From NCBI GenBank assembly GCA_916048095.2, contig OU696572.1:10773376-10837375 (forward strand): a stretch of 64,000 nucleotides of DNA, read 5' to 3'. Source of the stretch: Sacculina carcini. Taxonomy: Eukaryota; Arthropoda; Thecostraca; Sacculinidae. The position numbers were made by a program, and so were the translations under genes. Below, piece by piece: positions 1-12,987 of the stretch (position 1 is its first letter; the number at the start of each line of letters is the position of its first letter). The notes beneath the pieces are model-generated. The model was not told the origin of the DNA. It saw only the letters and a program-made list of their open reading frames with translations, and made no database searches.

Positions 1-423
1 CAGCGGCTGCCCAACAACGTCAAGGCGGCAATCTCTTTGCTGCCGGACACGACGTCACTCAGCGAGCTGGCGGCCGCCGCCGACCGCTTCATGGACGCCA
101 CACGCGCCGACCAGCCGCTGGTGTCCGTAGCGGCGGTGCAGTCGACGCACGAGGCAGCCCGCGGTAGCGCCAGAGCGGATCCGGCTGTGCAGCAGCTGCT
201 CGCCGCCGTTACAGAGCTGACCGCAGCTGTGCGTGAGATGACGACGGCACGCGCACGAGAGCCGGCACCAGGAGCGTATCGTCGACAGCGCAGCCGCTCC
301 AGAACGCGCTCACCGCCACGCACCGACGAAGCCGACGCCGGTATGTGCTATTACCATCGTGCGTTCGGCCGCGACGCCATCAACTGCCGCGCGCCGTGCA
401 GCTTCCGGCCGACTTTAAACTAG
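1..423 (+). CDS. Retrotransposon Gag, C-terminal part (partial)
   Basis: The frame is open from base 1 to a TAG stop and begins outside the window. The start of the visible part (R-L-P-N-N-V-K-A-A ...) and the following L-x-E-L-A-A-A-A-D-R motif look like the end of a gypsy Gag capsid domain. An Arg/Ser-rich stretch follows (S-R-S-R-T-R-S near 293-330), then the CHCC finger at about 343-400. The nucleocapsid-like finger should bind the element's RNA. The frame overlaps Pol by about 79 bases in another frame, so Pol is probably made by a -1 type shift or by reinitiation; no slippery heptamer was confirmed. Confidence 0.85.
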   Translation, partial: QRLPNNVKAAISLLPDTTSLSELAAAADRFMDATRADQPLVSVAAVQSTHEAARGSARADPAVQQLLAAVTELTAAVREMTTARAREPAPGAYRRQRSRSRTRSPPRTDEADAGMCYYHRAFGRDAINCRAPCSFRPTLN

Positions 424-3400
424 CCGCGCTGGGGCAAGTAGCGCCCGTCTCAGCGACACAACCACAGCCGCTGTTGTTCGTCACCGACCTGACCTCCGGC
501 CAGAGTCTGTTGGTGGACACCGGCGCCCAGGTCAGTGTGTGGCCGCGCAGCAGATTGCAACAGTCAGCCGTGGAGAGCTCCGACAGCACACCGCGGCTGC
601 GTGCGGCGGACGGTCGACCGATCACCGCTCACGGAACGTACCGCGCCACACTGCGTCTCGCCGGCATGTCGGCCGTCACGTACAAGTGGTGCTTCGTCGT
701 CGCCGACACTCCGACGGCCATCCTGGGTGCCGACTTCCTCGCCAACTTCCGGCTCTCCATCGACATGGCGCAGCGGCAGCTCAGTGACGGCTCGTCTGTC
801 GCATTTTCGACGCCACATCCGGCCATAGCGGCGGCGTGTGGTATCATGAGTGTGAACCCCATGAACTGGGAGCACGTACTGCAGGAGTTCCCGACGATCA
901 CCGCACAGCCCGACTTCAACCGGCCGCCGGTACACAACACGGTGCACCGCATCCCGACACAGGGACAGCCGGTGTACGGCCGCGTCCGTCGCCTCGCACC
1001 GGAAAAACTCGCGGCAGTGCGGCGAGAGTTTGACAGACTGCTATCGCTGGGCATCGTCCGACGCTCGTCCAGCGCATGGTCGAGCCCGCTTCACGTGGTT
1101 CCCAAGGCGGACGGTGGTCTGCGAGTGTGCGGCGACTACCGCGCACTCAACGCCATCACCAAACCCGACCGGTACCCGGTGCCGTTTCTGCACGACAGCG
1201 TCGCCCAACTCGCCGGCTCCACCGTTTTTTCGCGGCTCGACATTGTGCGCGCATATCACCACATACCTGTCGCAGAAGAGGACGTGCCGAAGACCGCCGT
1301 GGTGACGCCGTTCGGCCTCTTTGAGTTTCGCAGGCTGTGCTTTGGCCTGCGGTCTGCCGCACAAACGTTCCAGCGTTTCCTGGACGAGGCACTTCGGGGC
1401 GTCGACGGCTGTTTTGCGTATGTAGACGACATACTCGTGGCCAGCAAGTCGGTGGACGAGCACGAGCGACATCTGCGCGCTGTTTTGCAGCGACTCAACG
1501 ACATCGGAGTGCAGCTCAACGTCGGCAAATGTGTCGTGGGCGTGTCGGAGCTAGACTTCCTCGGACACCATCTGTCTCACGCCGGGGTGGCGCCCACGGC
1601 CAAGAAAGCGGCCGAGGTACAGAGCTTTCCCGAGCCGGCCACACAGGCGCAGCTACGCCGTTTCATCGGGATGGTAACGTTCTACCACCGGCTGATACCG
1701 CAGGCATCCCAACTGCTCGCCCCACTACACGCGCTAATCGACACGAGGACGAAGCGCTCACAGAAGCCGGTCACATGGACGCCGGACGCCCGAGATGCTT
1801 TCTCCCGGGCCAAACGAGCACTCACCGACATCGTGCAGCTGGCCTTCCCGGTCACCGGGGCCCCACTGAGCGTGCAGGTAGACGCGTCCGCCACAGGAGT
1901 CGGTGGTGTACTGAACCAGTACGTCGACGGAGTCTGGAGGCCACTGAGCTTCCACTCGCGACAACTGACACCGACCGAGAGGCGCTACAGCACGTTCGGC
2001 AGGGAGCTGTTGGCCGCGTACAGCGCCGTGCGCCACTTCCGCCACACGCTGGAGGGCCGAACTTTCACCCTTTTCACCGACCATAAGCCGCTCACGTCAG
2101 CCATCGGTTCGGGAGCCGACACGTACTCGCCACGGGAGGTGCGCCATCTGGACTACGTGTCACAATTCACGTCGGACATCAGACACGTTCCCGGCGAGCA
2201 AAACCCAGTGGCCGACGCCCTCTCGCGCACCGTCGGCATGCTGGTCGCTCCGACGCCGCCGTTCGACGATTTTTCAGCGCTGGCCGACGCGCAACAGGAG
2301 GACGCCGACACGCTACAGCTGGTGCAGGCCGCTGACGGGGATCACTCCCTGAAGCTGAGGCACGTGCCGCTCGACTGCGGGCGCCGTCTGTGGTGCGACT
2401 ACTCGACCGGCCGGTGTCGTCCAGTGCTGCCGACGGCACTGCGGCGGCCGTTCTTCAACCTGCTCCACGACCTCGCACACCCGGGCGTAGCCGCCAGTCA
2501 GAAGATGGTAGCCGAGCGGTTCGTGTGGCGCGGACTAAAAAAAGATGTCCAGAGCTGGGTTCGAACATGCCTTCAGTGTCAACGCGCCAAGACACACCGA
2601 CACACGCGTGCAGCACCACATGCCTTCCGCCCTCCATCCAGCCGATTCGCCGACCTCCATATCGACTTGGTGGGTCCCCTGCCGACCTCAGACGGGTTCA
2701 CGCATATGCTGACGATCATCGACCGCTACACGCGATGGATCGAAGCAATTCCGCTGGCTCGCACCACAGCCGAGGATGTCGCGAAGGCGTTGCTGCGACA
2801 GTGGATCGCACGTTTCGGGGTGCCCGACTCGATCGTGAGCGATCAAGGTCCGCAATTCGAGTCGCGGTTGTGGTCCTCATTGATGACGCTTCTGGGTGTC
2901 AAGAAGAAGCGCACCACAGCGTACCACCCTCAGGCGAACGGCCTCGTTGAGCGGGCCCACCGGCAGCTCAAGGCCAGTTTGCGCGCGACCTGCAACAACA
3001 ACAACTGGACCGACCGTCTCCCGCTGGTGCTGCTCGGCATACGCTCGGCCGTCAAGACCGACATCGGGTGCTCCAGTGCGGAACTGGTTTACGGCGAGCC
3101 GCTTCGTTTGCCAGGTGAATTGGTGACACCTTCCGCTGCACCGGAATTGTCACCCATCACGTTTTGTGAGCGACTCAAAGCTGCCATGCATGAGCTTCGC
3201 CCGACGCCGCCACGCCAGACACAGCACCAGTCACACGTGCCGCACGCCCTTCGTTCGTGCACGCACGTCTTTGTTCGTGCCGACGGCCACTCAGGTCTGT
3301 CGCCGGTCTACCGCGGACCATTCAGTGTTGCCGAACGCGACGAGAAAACGCTGGCCATCCGAAGCGGCGCCCGTCAAACCCGCGTGAGCATTGACCGCTG

Positions 3401-3827
3401 TATTCCGGCTCACCTGGAACTTACGCCGGGGGAAGACGGGCAATCCCCACACATCAACCGACCACCGACACACTGTGAGAGTCCAGGGTCAGACGCGCCA
3501 AAGTCCATTCTACGGAGAACCCGTCCGACGGCGTCAACCGTAAAAACGGTGGTGTTCGTCAACGCCCCGGTGGTACACTGGATACCGTCACGCCCCGTCC
3601 ACCAGCAACGGCGCGTCGCGTGTCGGGGACGAAATTTCTACCTCCCACTGCAGCTGAACGTCGCGACACCGTCACCGACATCCACCGACGCCATCGACCA
3701 CTCGGCGCCTGCGACGCCGCAGAACGCCTCGGACTCTACAGCGCCGGTGCCACCGCTAGTCAGAGACACCGTCGTTCATTACACGCGTTCCGGCCGCGCA
3801 GTGCAACTGCCGGCCCGCTACAGATAG
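345..3827 (+). CDS. pol: Retrotransposon Pol polyprotein (protease, RT, RNase H, integrase)
   Basis: The open frame has no stop over about 1160 codons. In order it shows an aspartic protease with D-T-G-A (about residue 58), a reverse transcriptase with Y-V-D-D at residues 359-362, an RNase H domain (V-D-A-S ... T-D-H-K-P-L), an integrase HHCC zinc site (H-D-L-A-H-P-G ... C-L-Q-C), and an integrase core with D774, D833 and E869, a DD35E spacing. The tail after the core is Pro/Thr-rich. The first in-frame ATG lies inside the Gag overlap and may not be used; the real N-terminus would follow frameshifting. All catalytic residues I could check are present, so the protein may be functional. No envelope frame is seen. 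Confidence 0.93.
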   Translation: MLLPSCVRPRRHQLPRAVQLPADFKLAALGQVAPVSATQPQPLLFVTDLTSGQSLLVDTGAQVSVWPRSRLQQSAVESSDSTPRLRAADGRPITAHGTYRATLRLAGMSAVTYKWCFVVADTPTAILGADFLANFRLSIDMAQRQLSDGSSVAFSTPHPAIAAACGIMSVNPMNWEHVLQEFPTITAQPDFNRPPVHNTVHRIPTQGQPVYGRVRRLAPEKLAAVRREFDRLLSLGIVRRSSSAWSSPLHVVPKADGGLRVCGDYRALNAITKPDRYPVPFLHDSVAQLAGSTVFSRLDIVRAYHHIPVAEEDVPKTAVVTPFGLFEFRRLCFGLRSAAQTFQRFLDEALRGVDGCFAYVDDILVASKSVDEHERHLRAVLQRLNDIGVQLNVGKCVVGVSELDFLGHHLSHAGVAPTAKKAAEVQSFPEPATQAQLRRFIGMVTFYHRLIPQASQLLAPLHALIDTRTKRSQKPVTWTPDARDAFSRAKRALTDIVQLAFPVTGAPLSVQVDASATGVGGVLNQYVDGVWRPLSFHSRQLTPTERRYSTFGRELLAAYSAVRHFRHTLEGRTFTLFTDHKPLTSAIGSGADTYSPREVRHLDYVSQFTSDIRHVPGEQNPVADALSRTVGMLVAPTPPFDDFSALADAQQEDADTLQLVQAADGDHSLKLRHVPLDCGRRLWCDYSTGRCRPVLPTALRRPFFNLLHDLAHPGVAASQKMVAERFVWRGLKKDVQSWVRTCLQCQRAKTHRHTRAAPHAFRPPSSRFADLHIDLVGPLPTSDGFTHMLTIIDRYTRWIEAIPLARTTAEDVAKALLRQWIARFGVPDSIVSDQGPQFESRLWSSLMTLLGVKKKRTTAYHPQANGLVERAHRQLKASLRATCNNNNWTDRLPLVLLGIRSAVKTDIGCSSAELVYGEPLRLPGELVTPSAAPELSPITFCERLKAAMHELRPTPPRQTQHQSHVPHALRSCTHVFVRADGHSGLSPVYRGPFSVAERDEKTLAIRSGARQTRVSIDRCIPAHLELTPGEDGQSPHINRPPTHCESPGSDAPKSILRRTRPTASTVKTVVFVNAPVVHWIPSRPVHQQRRVACRGRNFYLPLQLNVATPSPTSTDAIDHSAPATPQNASDSTAPVPPLVRDTVVHYTRSGRAVQLPARYR

Positions 3828-3838
3828 GGGGGAGGTGG

Positions 3839-4189
3839 TGTAGCGACTGCGCCGCGTTCGCGACTGCGCCGTGTGTTTGATTATTACATTGTTATTTTAT
3901 CTGTGTACCATATAGTTTATTTCATCATATCTTCTTATGTGTGTCTCATGTTTGATTGTAAATATCATGCCACAAATCTTGGCATGCATATTGTGTGACA
4001 CTGTCACTGTGCTCGATACCCCGCGTTTTCCTTCTTCTTGCTGGCGCGCTCGTAGCATACACATCGTGTCTTCTCGCTCTCGTGTGATATTAAACTTGCA
4101 TCAATTCCTAGTGTTTTCCACGCTAAACCGTTCAAAATCTCTCAGTGTGGATCTACGAAGTGTACAGACACTGCTTCGACTACGGTACA
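3839..4189 (+). repeat. Probable 3' LTR of the Ty3/gypsy element
   Basis: A purine-rich tract (AGGGGGGAGGTGG) lies just after the Pol stop and would prime plus-strand synthesis. The LTR would start at the following TG (TGTAGCGACTGCG). It holds an ATTAAA polyadenylation-like signal near 4088. The right end is a guess: the last CA before the short (CA)n run at about 4192. The 5' LTR is off the window, so the ends cannot be confirmed. Confidence 0.6.
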
Positions 4190-4501
4190 AGCACACACAC
4201 ACACACTTAGATGTTGAGTATATGAAGGGTATATATATTACCCTCAATGAATTAGCTTGGGAACAACTTAGGTAACATACTTCTGGCAGTTTTGGATTAA
4301 TTTGAGTGTGCTGAATTCAAATCTGCTCTTACATTTTCTCCATGACATCACGTTTTTTCGCTCTAGGTATCTTATTTTCACGAATTTCACGAATTAACTG
4401 GTACAGTAGAGCTACAGCAACGCATTGGGTGGAAAAATTAATGACCTCAACGACAGAATCTGGTATCTGAGAATAAGCATGTCATCAATGCTTCTCTAGT
4501 G

Positions 4502-4823
4502 CAGATGTTCTTGATCTTTTGATGGCTCCACACCCCCGATGGAGTGTCGAATATGGTCCCATACCCCATTTACTTGACTGTTCAAATAATTATCACCAAT
4601 CCTATTATTTGCCAGTATGTCTTCCAGATCCACGAGTATTTCAATCGCTTGTATTTACTGTACTAGACACACATTACTAGGAAATAACATGTTCATTGAT
4701 AATTTTATTATTCATAAACCGTTGTTAATTTATACCATCAGTACCCAGAAGTATATTCCCATACCCCCGCTCTTTTGTTCCCACACCCCAAGGGGTATTG
4801 ATACCCCTGGTTAAGAACCCCTG
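4502..4823. mobile_element. hAT-like MITE (degenerate)
   Basis: The ends CAGATGTTCTTGATC and GGTTAAGAACCCCTG are imperfect inverted repeats of the hAT type. Flanking octamers CTCTAGTG and ACATAGTG agree at only 5 of 8 positions, but both have TA at the centre. There is no coding capacity. Confidence 0.5.
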
Positions 4824-4831
4824 ACATAGTG

Positions 4832-6825
4832 GATACAAGTATAATTGTCCTTCCTTCCTTACACATACAAATTGGATTGATGAAACGGATTGTCAGCGCT
4901 CTTGATCAAAGTAGATAATGTTTCACATATATTTGTTCAGCTTTTCCTGGTCTTAGTGAAGAGAAGAAAAATGCTGAAGTATTTTATGAACTTCAATCAT
5001 TCATCACTTTGCAGCTTCACATGATTCTCTCAGAAAAATTTAATCAACCCAGAAAAATATTCAGCTGTGCAGCGTTCTTTCTTGGACGCCACGATTTTGT
5101 GCTGCAGTTTGCAGGAGAGATCCGTTTCTTCAATGTTGAACACATCATTAGTCTGCGATGCAATAGTAATTGGAATTGTCAATTTTATACGAGGGTATAA
5201 CTTCCTGCATGATTCCTGTGCGAGAACCTCACCATATTGTAGATTTAAGTGTCACTACCAGGCATCAGTGCGACAGACTCGACAGACTAGACAAGCATGT
5301 GAAACACGCAATCTTAACGCAACCGCGAATGCTCAAAATGCATTAAGTAGAAACAAAAACGTGAAACTCCCAAAATGTAATGTTAAGGAGTGATTTCAGT
5401 GTTTAAATTTTATTACCCTATTATTTAAAGCTGGTGATATTATTGCGAAACATTAAGCTCAACTTATTAGCGCAACTATTTACGATTTTTAGCGCATCCA
5501 AATGTCACCCTTGTCGCCAGTGAGGTGACAGTTGAAGCTCATGAAGCATGCAATCCTAGCACAACCGCCAATGATATAATGTATTGTAGTAATAGTTATG
5601 TAATGTAAAAAGTACAACCTTTTCTCACAAATGCTACGTTTTTCATAAATAAGTGATTTCACTACCATTATACGAGTTTTAGTGAAGTTTCTGCCAAATT
5701 TTAAATGCAACTTTTTAGCGCACCAAAAGGTTTAGGTTTTTTTAGCGCACCAAAAGGTCATCCCAGTGATAAGACTATAAATAATAAAATAAAATGCCAA
5801 TATAAGTAATATAATTTAACAAATAAAGTGTTTAAATAAGTAATAAAGAAATAGTCGTTGGTCGAACGGTCGTTGGCGAAGTAAATACAAGCACATAAGA
5901 TAATTGTTCAATTTAATTAACTTAAGCGATTAACTAAGCGATTAACTTTTAATTAACCTAACTTAATAACTTTACTTAACTTAAGCGATACTAAGATAGA
6001 ATTTTTGTTCACCGCTTGTTCAAAATACAAAGCACATAGCGGGACAGATAATTAATGATATCAAACTTCTTTAAAAAATTACCACCAACCAAATAATCAG
6101 CCAAAAATGAGCAGGGGTTATATATAAATCCTTGAACAGTTTAAAAAGGGATACTATTTATCTATTTAATCTAAATTTCATCTATTTCACCTTAATTTCA
6201 AACTCGTTTTTTTTACTTTTCAAGTATTCATATGAAAATGCCCAGTTTTAGCTGATAATTTATTTGGAAGATATTTTCAAGGTTGAATGTATAATTTTGA
6301 ATACACATTTCGTTTTCATGTCGAGAAAGTGTGTGCATATAACGTTGTTCGTGGGTGCTGTTTGTGTGTGTGTATTTCAGTGGTGAGATCGGTTTTGGCG
6401 CCCAATACCTTCAGCAGGTAATTGCAAACGCAGAAATAAAAGCACCTGTGTATTGCTGACATTTCGGTAATGAAAGCATGAACATGGACGCGAAATTAAC
6501 TGTCGAAATTGTGCGCAAATATGCACAATTCTTTCTTGTTCATGCAAAATATTGGCAAACAAATTTGGCCCGTGCTGAAGACTGATTAAAAACGTATTTT
6601 TGCATCGCACAAGCAATTGACTTTTAGTCTTGCGCGCGATTGAATTTTTCAAAAACAATAGTGTGTTTGGTAAAGTTGGATTTTCGTGCGTTTTAAAGTC
6701 AATACATTAAAAATATGACGAATTTAAGGAAAACTGTTTTTATTCTATTTTCCCTTTTATGTTTATTTAATTTTCAATCGTTCAGTCAGTTTGGCAGGGC
6801 AAAACTAAACTACACACCTACACCT
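4832..6825. other. AT-rich intergenic DNA with two diverged repeat copies
   Basis: No gene is recognised. Two diverged direct copies of a roughly 300-base unit are visible (about 5,240-5,510 and 5,540-5,760), sharing blocks such as GCATG...CAATC, CAACCGC and AGTGATTTCA; copies of TTTTAGCGCACCAAAAGG lie at their ends. The rest is AT-rich without recognisable structure. Confidence 0.4.
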
Positions 6826-7061
6826 ACACACACACACACACTAACATACATTCAAGATGAACCGCTTCACAATACAACACACATTTAGCAAAAAACAAAA
6901 GTCCCCCATGAAAAAGACACGCGTAAAATTTGTCCAGAATATTCGATAATAAAAAACAACTGAACAAAAACCAACAGGAAAAATCACCCTCTCAAACACT
7001 GTGCCATTGACGATTTGAAATAATAAAAAACACTCAACTATTTGGAAAAAAGGCAAGACTC

Positions 7062-7106
<45 letters not shown>

Positions 7107-7457
7107 ACATTCACGCATAAACACTCACACACAAACACACACACACACACTCAAACACACACACACACACATAAACATACACACACACACACACTCAAAC
7201 ACACACACACACATACACATAAACACACTCACACACATAAACACACACACACACACTCAAACACATACACACACACATAAACATACACACATAAACACAC
7301 ACACACACACACACACACACTCAAACAAACACAAACACACACACTCAAACACAAACACACACACATAAACACACACACACACACTCAAACACACACACAC
7401 ACACTCAAACACACATACACACACATAAACACACACACACACACACACACTCACACA
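6826..7457. repeat. (CA)n microsatellite block with CACTCAAACA and CATAAACA interruptions
   Basis: Long CA runs are regularly interrupted by TCAAA and TAAA. The block ends about 80 bases past the CCDC47 stop codon, so it probably lies in or just beyond that gene's 3' UTR. Read in the CCDC47 sense it is (TG)n. Confidence 0.9.
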
Positions 7458-7535
7458 CGCCCCCAGTACATTTTATCCCCATAGGAACGGCCCGCCCCCT
7501 GAACGCATGTCTGAGCAATCTGAGTAAGAGTTAGG

Positions 7536-7645
7536 TCAGAGAGCCTTGACTCTCATTTGTTTCATGCGAGGCTGTTTACGCCTGGCCTCGCGACGTTCAC
7601 TCCGCTCCTCCAAGCGCCGCTGCTTGTCGGGGTCCTCTTCCTGAC

Positions 7646-7687
<42 letters not shown>

Positions 7688-8365
7688 GATATACAGACAC
7701 AGACAAAAAAAACACACACACAGATATATACACATACATACATTTCATTTTTCGTTTATTACCAGTAAGGCGCCGTGTTCGGCGATGAACGAGCGAGCGC
7801 GAAGCCATCATATGTAATCAAACTTTGTCGTAAATGCATTTGTCTGCGTGCATGGGCAAAGTTTTCTGCTAAATTATAAGAGGGCATATGGCACGTGCCA
7901 CAGTGGGAACTGACATAATTCGGCTTGGTCTCATTCGCGACAGGAAGGATGAGGCTACCCAAAAAAATGCATGTTAATCGGACATATGGTTTTAGAGATA
8001 TAAGCCTCTGAAAAGCGTGACCACGGCCGGCCGGCCGGCCGCTCATACTCATTTTTCTAGTAACACCAAGTATGAACTTGTTCGCTTCGCTCGCTCGTAA
8101 AAACCTTTATATTGCACAATATCTACACAATGTGCAGTACAATTTACAAACAGTGCAACTAAAATGCGGCATTGAACAAACAGACAAGCAGACATACATG
8201 CACACAAGCATTCATAAGAGCGTACACGCACATACAGACACACACAAAGACATACACAAACACACACAGATACACAAACACACACACACCCACAGACATA
8301 CACAAACACACACACACATACATAGACATACACACACACACAAAGATACACACACATACACACAG

Positions 8366-8407
<42 letters not shown>

Positions 8408-9213
8408 GGATAATGCGTTCTTTTTCGAGGCGTCGTTTCTCGTCGCGTTTGGCCTGCGCTTTCTCGGCGCGCTGCTGGTGAGTTTGTCGCATCAACGACT
8501 CCTGCATGCGCTGTCGGGACCGCTCGGCCTTCTGGCGAGCCTGTGTCAAGTGCACACACACACATATATACACATTCATATGTATACACATTCATATGTA
8601 TAGACATGCAATCACACACTCACTCACACAGACAGACAAACATACACACACACACATACATACATAGACACATATATAGTCAGAGACATACACACAGACA
8701 CACAGACCCATTCACACACACAGACACAAACACTCACGAAACGATGCACGAAATCAAATGGCACGTGTCATTCTTGTAGATGAATTATTTCTATTCGCTC
8801 GTTGATTCAAAATGCAGGTTACAGACACACAAACACAGACAGACAGACATACAGACAGACAGACAAACAGAGCGATGGAGAGAGAGCGGGCAAAGTGAAC
8901 AGCAAAAACCGCAGATAAAAGTGATAAGCGACGAAACAAGGTGAAGAAACCAAATGAAAACGGGGAAATAAGAGATGGAAGAAAGAAGCAGACATGGAAA
9001 AAACGCCCCCGGAACCCCCCGGACGGAAGGGGCAGGAATGTTGAGGAACTTTGTTGCCTCACGCATATTAAAATTGATCACAAAGTAGCGCATTCAAGTC
9101 CTCAAGCATAATGGAAACTGAGGGGCGGTTCGTAACTGCATTTTGCCAATATCACACCTGTTATACCGATGCTAATACTAATAATGACGGCCCGAGGGAG
9201 CATAAAAGTTTGC

Positions 9214-9257
<44 letters not shown>

Positions 9258-11284
9258 AGTGTGTGTATGTGTGTGTGCAAGTGTGTGTGTTTGAGTGTGT
9301 GTGTGTTTGAGAGTGGGTGTGTATGTGTGCAGCGCCCTAGAGACCCTCTAGGTGTAGGGCGCTATATAAATATCTACCTAATGTAATGTAATGTAATGCG
9401 AGTGTGTGTGTGTGTGTGTGTGTGTGTGAGTATGTTCCCGTATGTGACGGAGAGTCCTGAATGTCTTGTATGGGAGTCGTGTTCGTGACGTGGTGTGGAC
9501 ATCACTGCCCCACGCACGCCTATCTGAAAATACATTTTAGTTTTTTTGTTTGTTGTTTTCGCTCCAACCTCCTTGCTGAGTCTGCAGCGCTTGAGTCGGT
9601 CGACAATATGGAAGACCAGCTGTAGCAGCGGCCGCATCACAGCCCCGCCGGTCGCCGGCACGTTGAAGCAGCAAACAACACTGGGACGTCGACGATGAAG
9701 CGCCGTCGAAGTCGGCTCCGATGCGCCACTTTCGTCCAGCTGCCAATCATGTTGATAATGATATTGTCTATATTAGCTTAAAGGTTAAATGCCTAAGTGA
9801 CAGCTGCTACACGGGAAGGAGCCGAAGCTTATGAACACACACAGGTGTGTCCCGTGTAGCTCGCTGCCACCACAGAACCGACCCTCTCCACGCTATGACG
9901 CCACAAGGACGGAAGACTTATTAGAGAAGGTCATCTCCCCAGAATGCATGACACAACACATGACTGATATCTGGTAGCATCATTTACATTTACAATAAGC
10001 CGTGAGACAGCTATTGGAGCGGCATGTCGTTCTATTTTTCAAACATTCTTCCGTAGTGTAGTTCAATTAGACGGTGTTGCTATATTTTTCCACTAGCTGG
10101 TCGGAATTTTGACCAATCTACGGTCGATATAACGGATGAAAAAGGAGCCGGGTGGTGTATGTATAATTAATAAAATACACAATTACAGGGTGATTGCTGG
10201 TGATTTATCACAAATTCACTTAAGTGGCGCTTAGTTAAAGATGATGTTCAGTTAGAGGGTGTCGTTCAAATAGGCGTTTTACGGTATAGAATTGTTGTCA
10301 AGTTATTTTATTTGAAAATTCATTTGATTGCTCGTTTATTCGTCCTTTGTTTTTGTTTGCATTGGCTTTTATTTTCCTGACTAAACTTATGTAGAAAATT
10401 TTGCAGATTTCTAGAATATTTTTCCCTCTACATATTGTGGGTGTTTGCGGTGCACACGGGAGCCACAACGCTGGGTTGTAACAGTGATTGCCCTCATCCC
10501 TGGCTTCTGTATTTGCTTGCAATTAATAATAATAATAATAATTACAATAGTTGGTGACGTTTGTGGCGCAGCGAATACACTGCAGGTACACTCAATATGC
10601 AGACAGAAAGGCGAATGAGAAAGTAGAAGTGAACACGTAATCTCACTCAGACGTACACAATTATTTATACAATAACTTTGTAATATAACAAATATAGCTA
10701 AAAACTGTTCCAAAATGTCAAATGTATCCGAATTTCTAATATATATCTGATAAGCTCAACTAAAACTATCGGAAAATTTGCCATCAGATAGCAATTGAAC
10801 TTATATCTAGACAATATTGCTGGAAGCAAACAAATTCTGCTCCGACGAAAATTGAAGAGCAAAAAACGATTGCACGAAAGGTAAAATTGTCAGCAAAAAA
10901 TGTGAAACAAGAAAAAAGATGGACAAAATAATTGATATATAATACTGGCAATAATATTAATAATAATAAAATGGCGCATCGCATAGGCACCTGGCGCGGT
11001 CCTGAATACTGGTCCGACACATGGATATAGTCGATCATAGTGGCGTATTTGTTGATAACTGCAACCGTGCGTGAGTCAAGCAACAGTGGACATATTTCAA
11101 ACAGCTCGGCCAGCAAAACAAAACGGTCGTCGGTGATGCCAACACGATCGGCCGCCCGGCGCTCCGGACAAAATGACGCCTACAAATACACACACACACA
11201 CAAACACGTCACCACACATAGGCACATACATACACACACACACACACAGGCACACACACACACACACAGGCACTAGGCACACAA

Positions 11285-11325
<41 letters not shown>

Positions 11326-12312
11326 AACACACTGTCGATGTATAACTGCCACACACAAACATACATACACACACAGGCACGTCACCACACATACACACAC
11401 ATACATATTTCATAAGTCTTAAATGTTGGTTGAATTTAGTATAGGAGTGAAATAAGATGAGCCAAGTGCAAGAAATGAAAGCATAAGAGTTAGAAAACCC
11501 GATTATAAATCAGGTTGATCATCAGCAAACAACACAACACACATTGATGCAAACTTATGCACAATGAAGGATCAATGAAGACCCCATGAGGTTCCGGTGG
11601 GTGGGCTGAGACGAGACGGGGAGAGGAAGGGGAAAAAGATGCGGGGATTGGCGAAACATGAGGAACTACACTCGAAATGTGAGGATTTGAAGAGATTTGT
11701 TTGGATTTGGTTTGATGGTTTTTAGGAGGATTTGACACATTTCACGCTACTGGCGCCGGCAATGCAAGATATAGTGATGGAAAATTAACCTGACACACAC
11801 ACACACACACACACAGATGTATGTGAACTACCAGATCGGGCATTTCCTTGCAGAGTCGGCCGACGGATCGTCTCTGAGTCAGACAGAAGACAAACGTGTC
11901 CATCTCGTCGGCATTGAGCGTGACTCTACACTCGACCTGGTCACTAGCCTGACCCTTCAACATGTTCGACATCACTGACACCAGATCTTGACGCTGTCAC
12001 ACACACAAGCATACACATGAAGACACAAACATACACATGAAGACACACACACACACACACGCCAGCTTAGTGGAAAAGAACAAATTGATCACGAAAGTTA
12101 TTCAAATCAGCAACATCTACACGAGGAAATAACAAAAAGCTCCTTCAGATTCGGATTGAAAGATATAGAGAAACATAGCTTTGACCAGAATTTCGTCCTA
12201 CATCACAAACAAAAAAAAACACACAAAGAAATGTCAAGATAATTATGAATTAATAACTACGGATACATACACAGACATACACATGAAGACACACACAGAC
12301 ATACACATGAAG

Positions 12313-12344
<32 letters not shown>

Positions 12345-12951
12345 ATGAAGACACACACAGACTTACACATGAAGACACACACAGACATACACATGAAGAC
12401 ACACACAGACATACACATGAAGACACACACACACATACACATGAAGACACACACACACACAGATATACAAATGAAGACACACACACACACACACACAGAC
12501 ATACACATGAAGACACACACACACAGACATACACATGAAGACACACACACACACACACACACACATACACACAGACATACACATGAAGACACACACACAC
12601 ACACACCGACATACACATGAAGACACACACACACACACACATACACATGAAGACACACACACACAGACATACACATGAAGACACACACACACACACACAT
12701 ACACACAGACATACACATGAAGACACACACACACACACACACACCGACATACACATGAAGACACACACAGACACACAGACATCCACATGAAGACACACAC
12801 ACACACAGACATACACATGAAGGCACACACAGACATACACATGAAGACACACACACAGACACATAGACATACACATGAAGGCACACACAGACACACACAG
12901 ATATACACATGAAGACACAAACACACACACACACACATACACATGAAGACA

Positions 12952-12987
<36 letters not shown>

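Larger units (their letters stand above)
1..4189 (+). mobile_element. Ty3/gypsy LTR retrotransposon, CsRn1-like, 5'-truncated by the window edge
   Basis: The stretch holds the end of a Gag frame, an overlapping Pol frame with protease, reverse transcriptase, RNase H and integrase in that order (the Ty3/gypsy order), a purine-rich tract, and a probable 3' LTR. The Gag finger has the spacing CX2HX9CX3C (residues C-Y-Y-H ... C-R-A-P-C) in place of the usual CCHC; as I recall, this CHCC form marks the CsRn1 group first described in flukes. The 5' LTR and most of Gag lie outside the window, so LTR identity and target duplication cannot be tested. The GC-rich coding part stands out from the AT-rich DNA that follows. 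The Pol frame has no stop, which suggests a young copy. Confidence 0.93.

Noticed and set aside
1337-2086. A 249-codon frame inside the Pol region
   Set aside because: Shadow of the GC-rich pol gene in another frame.
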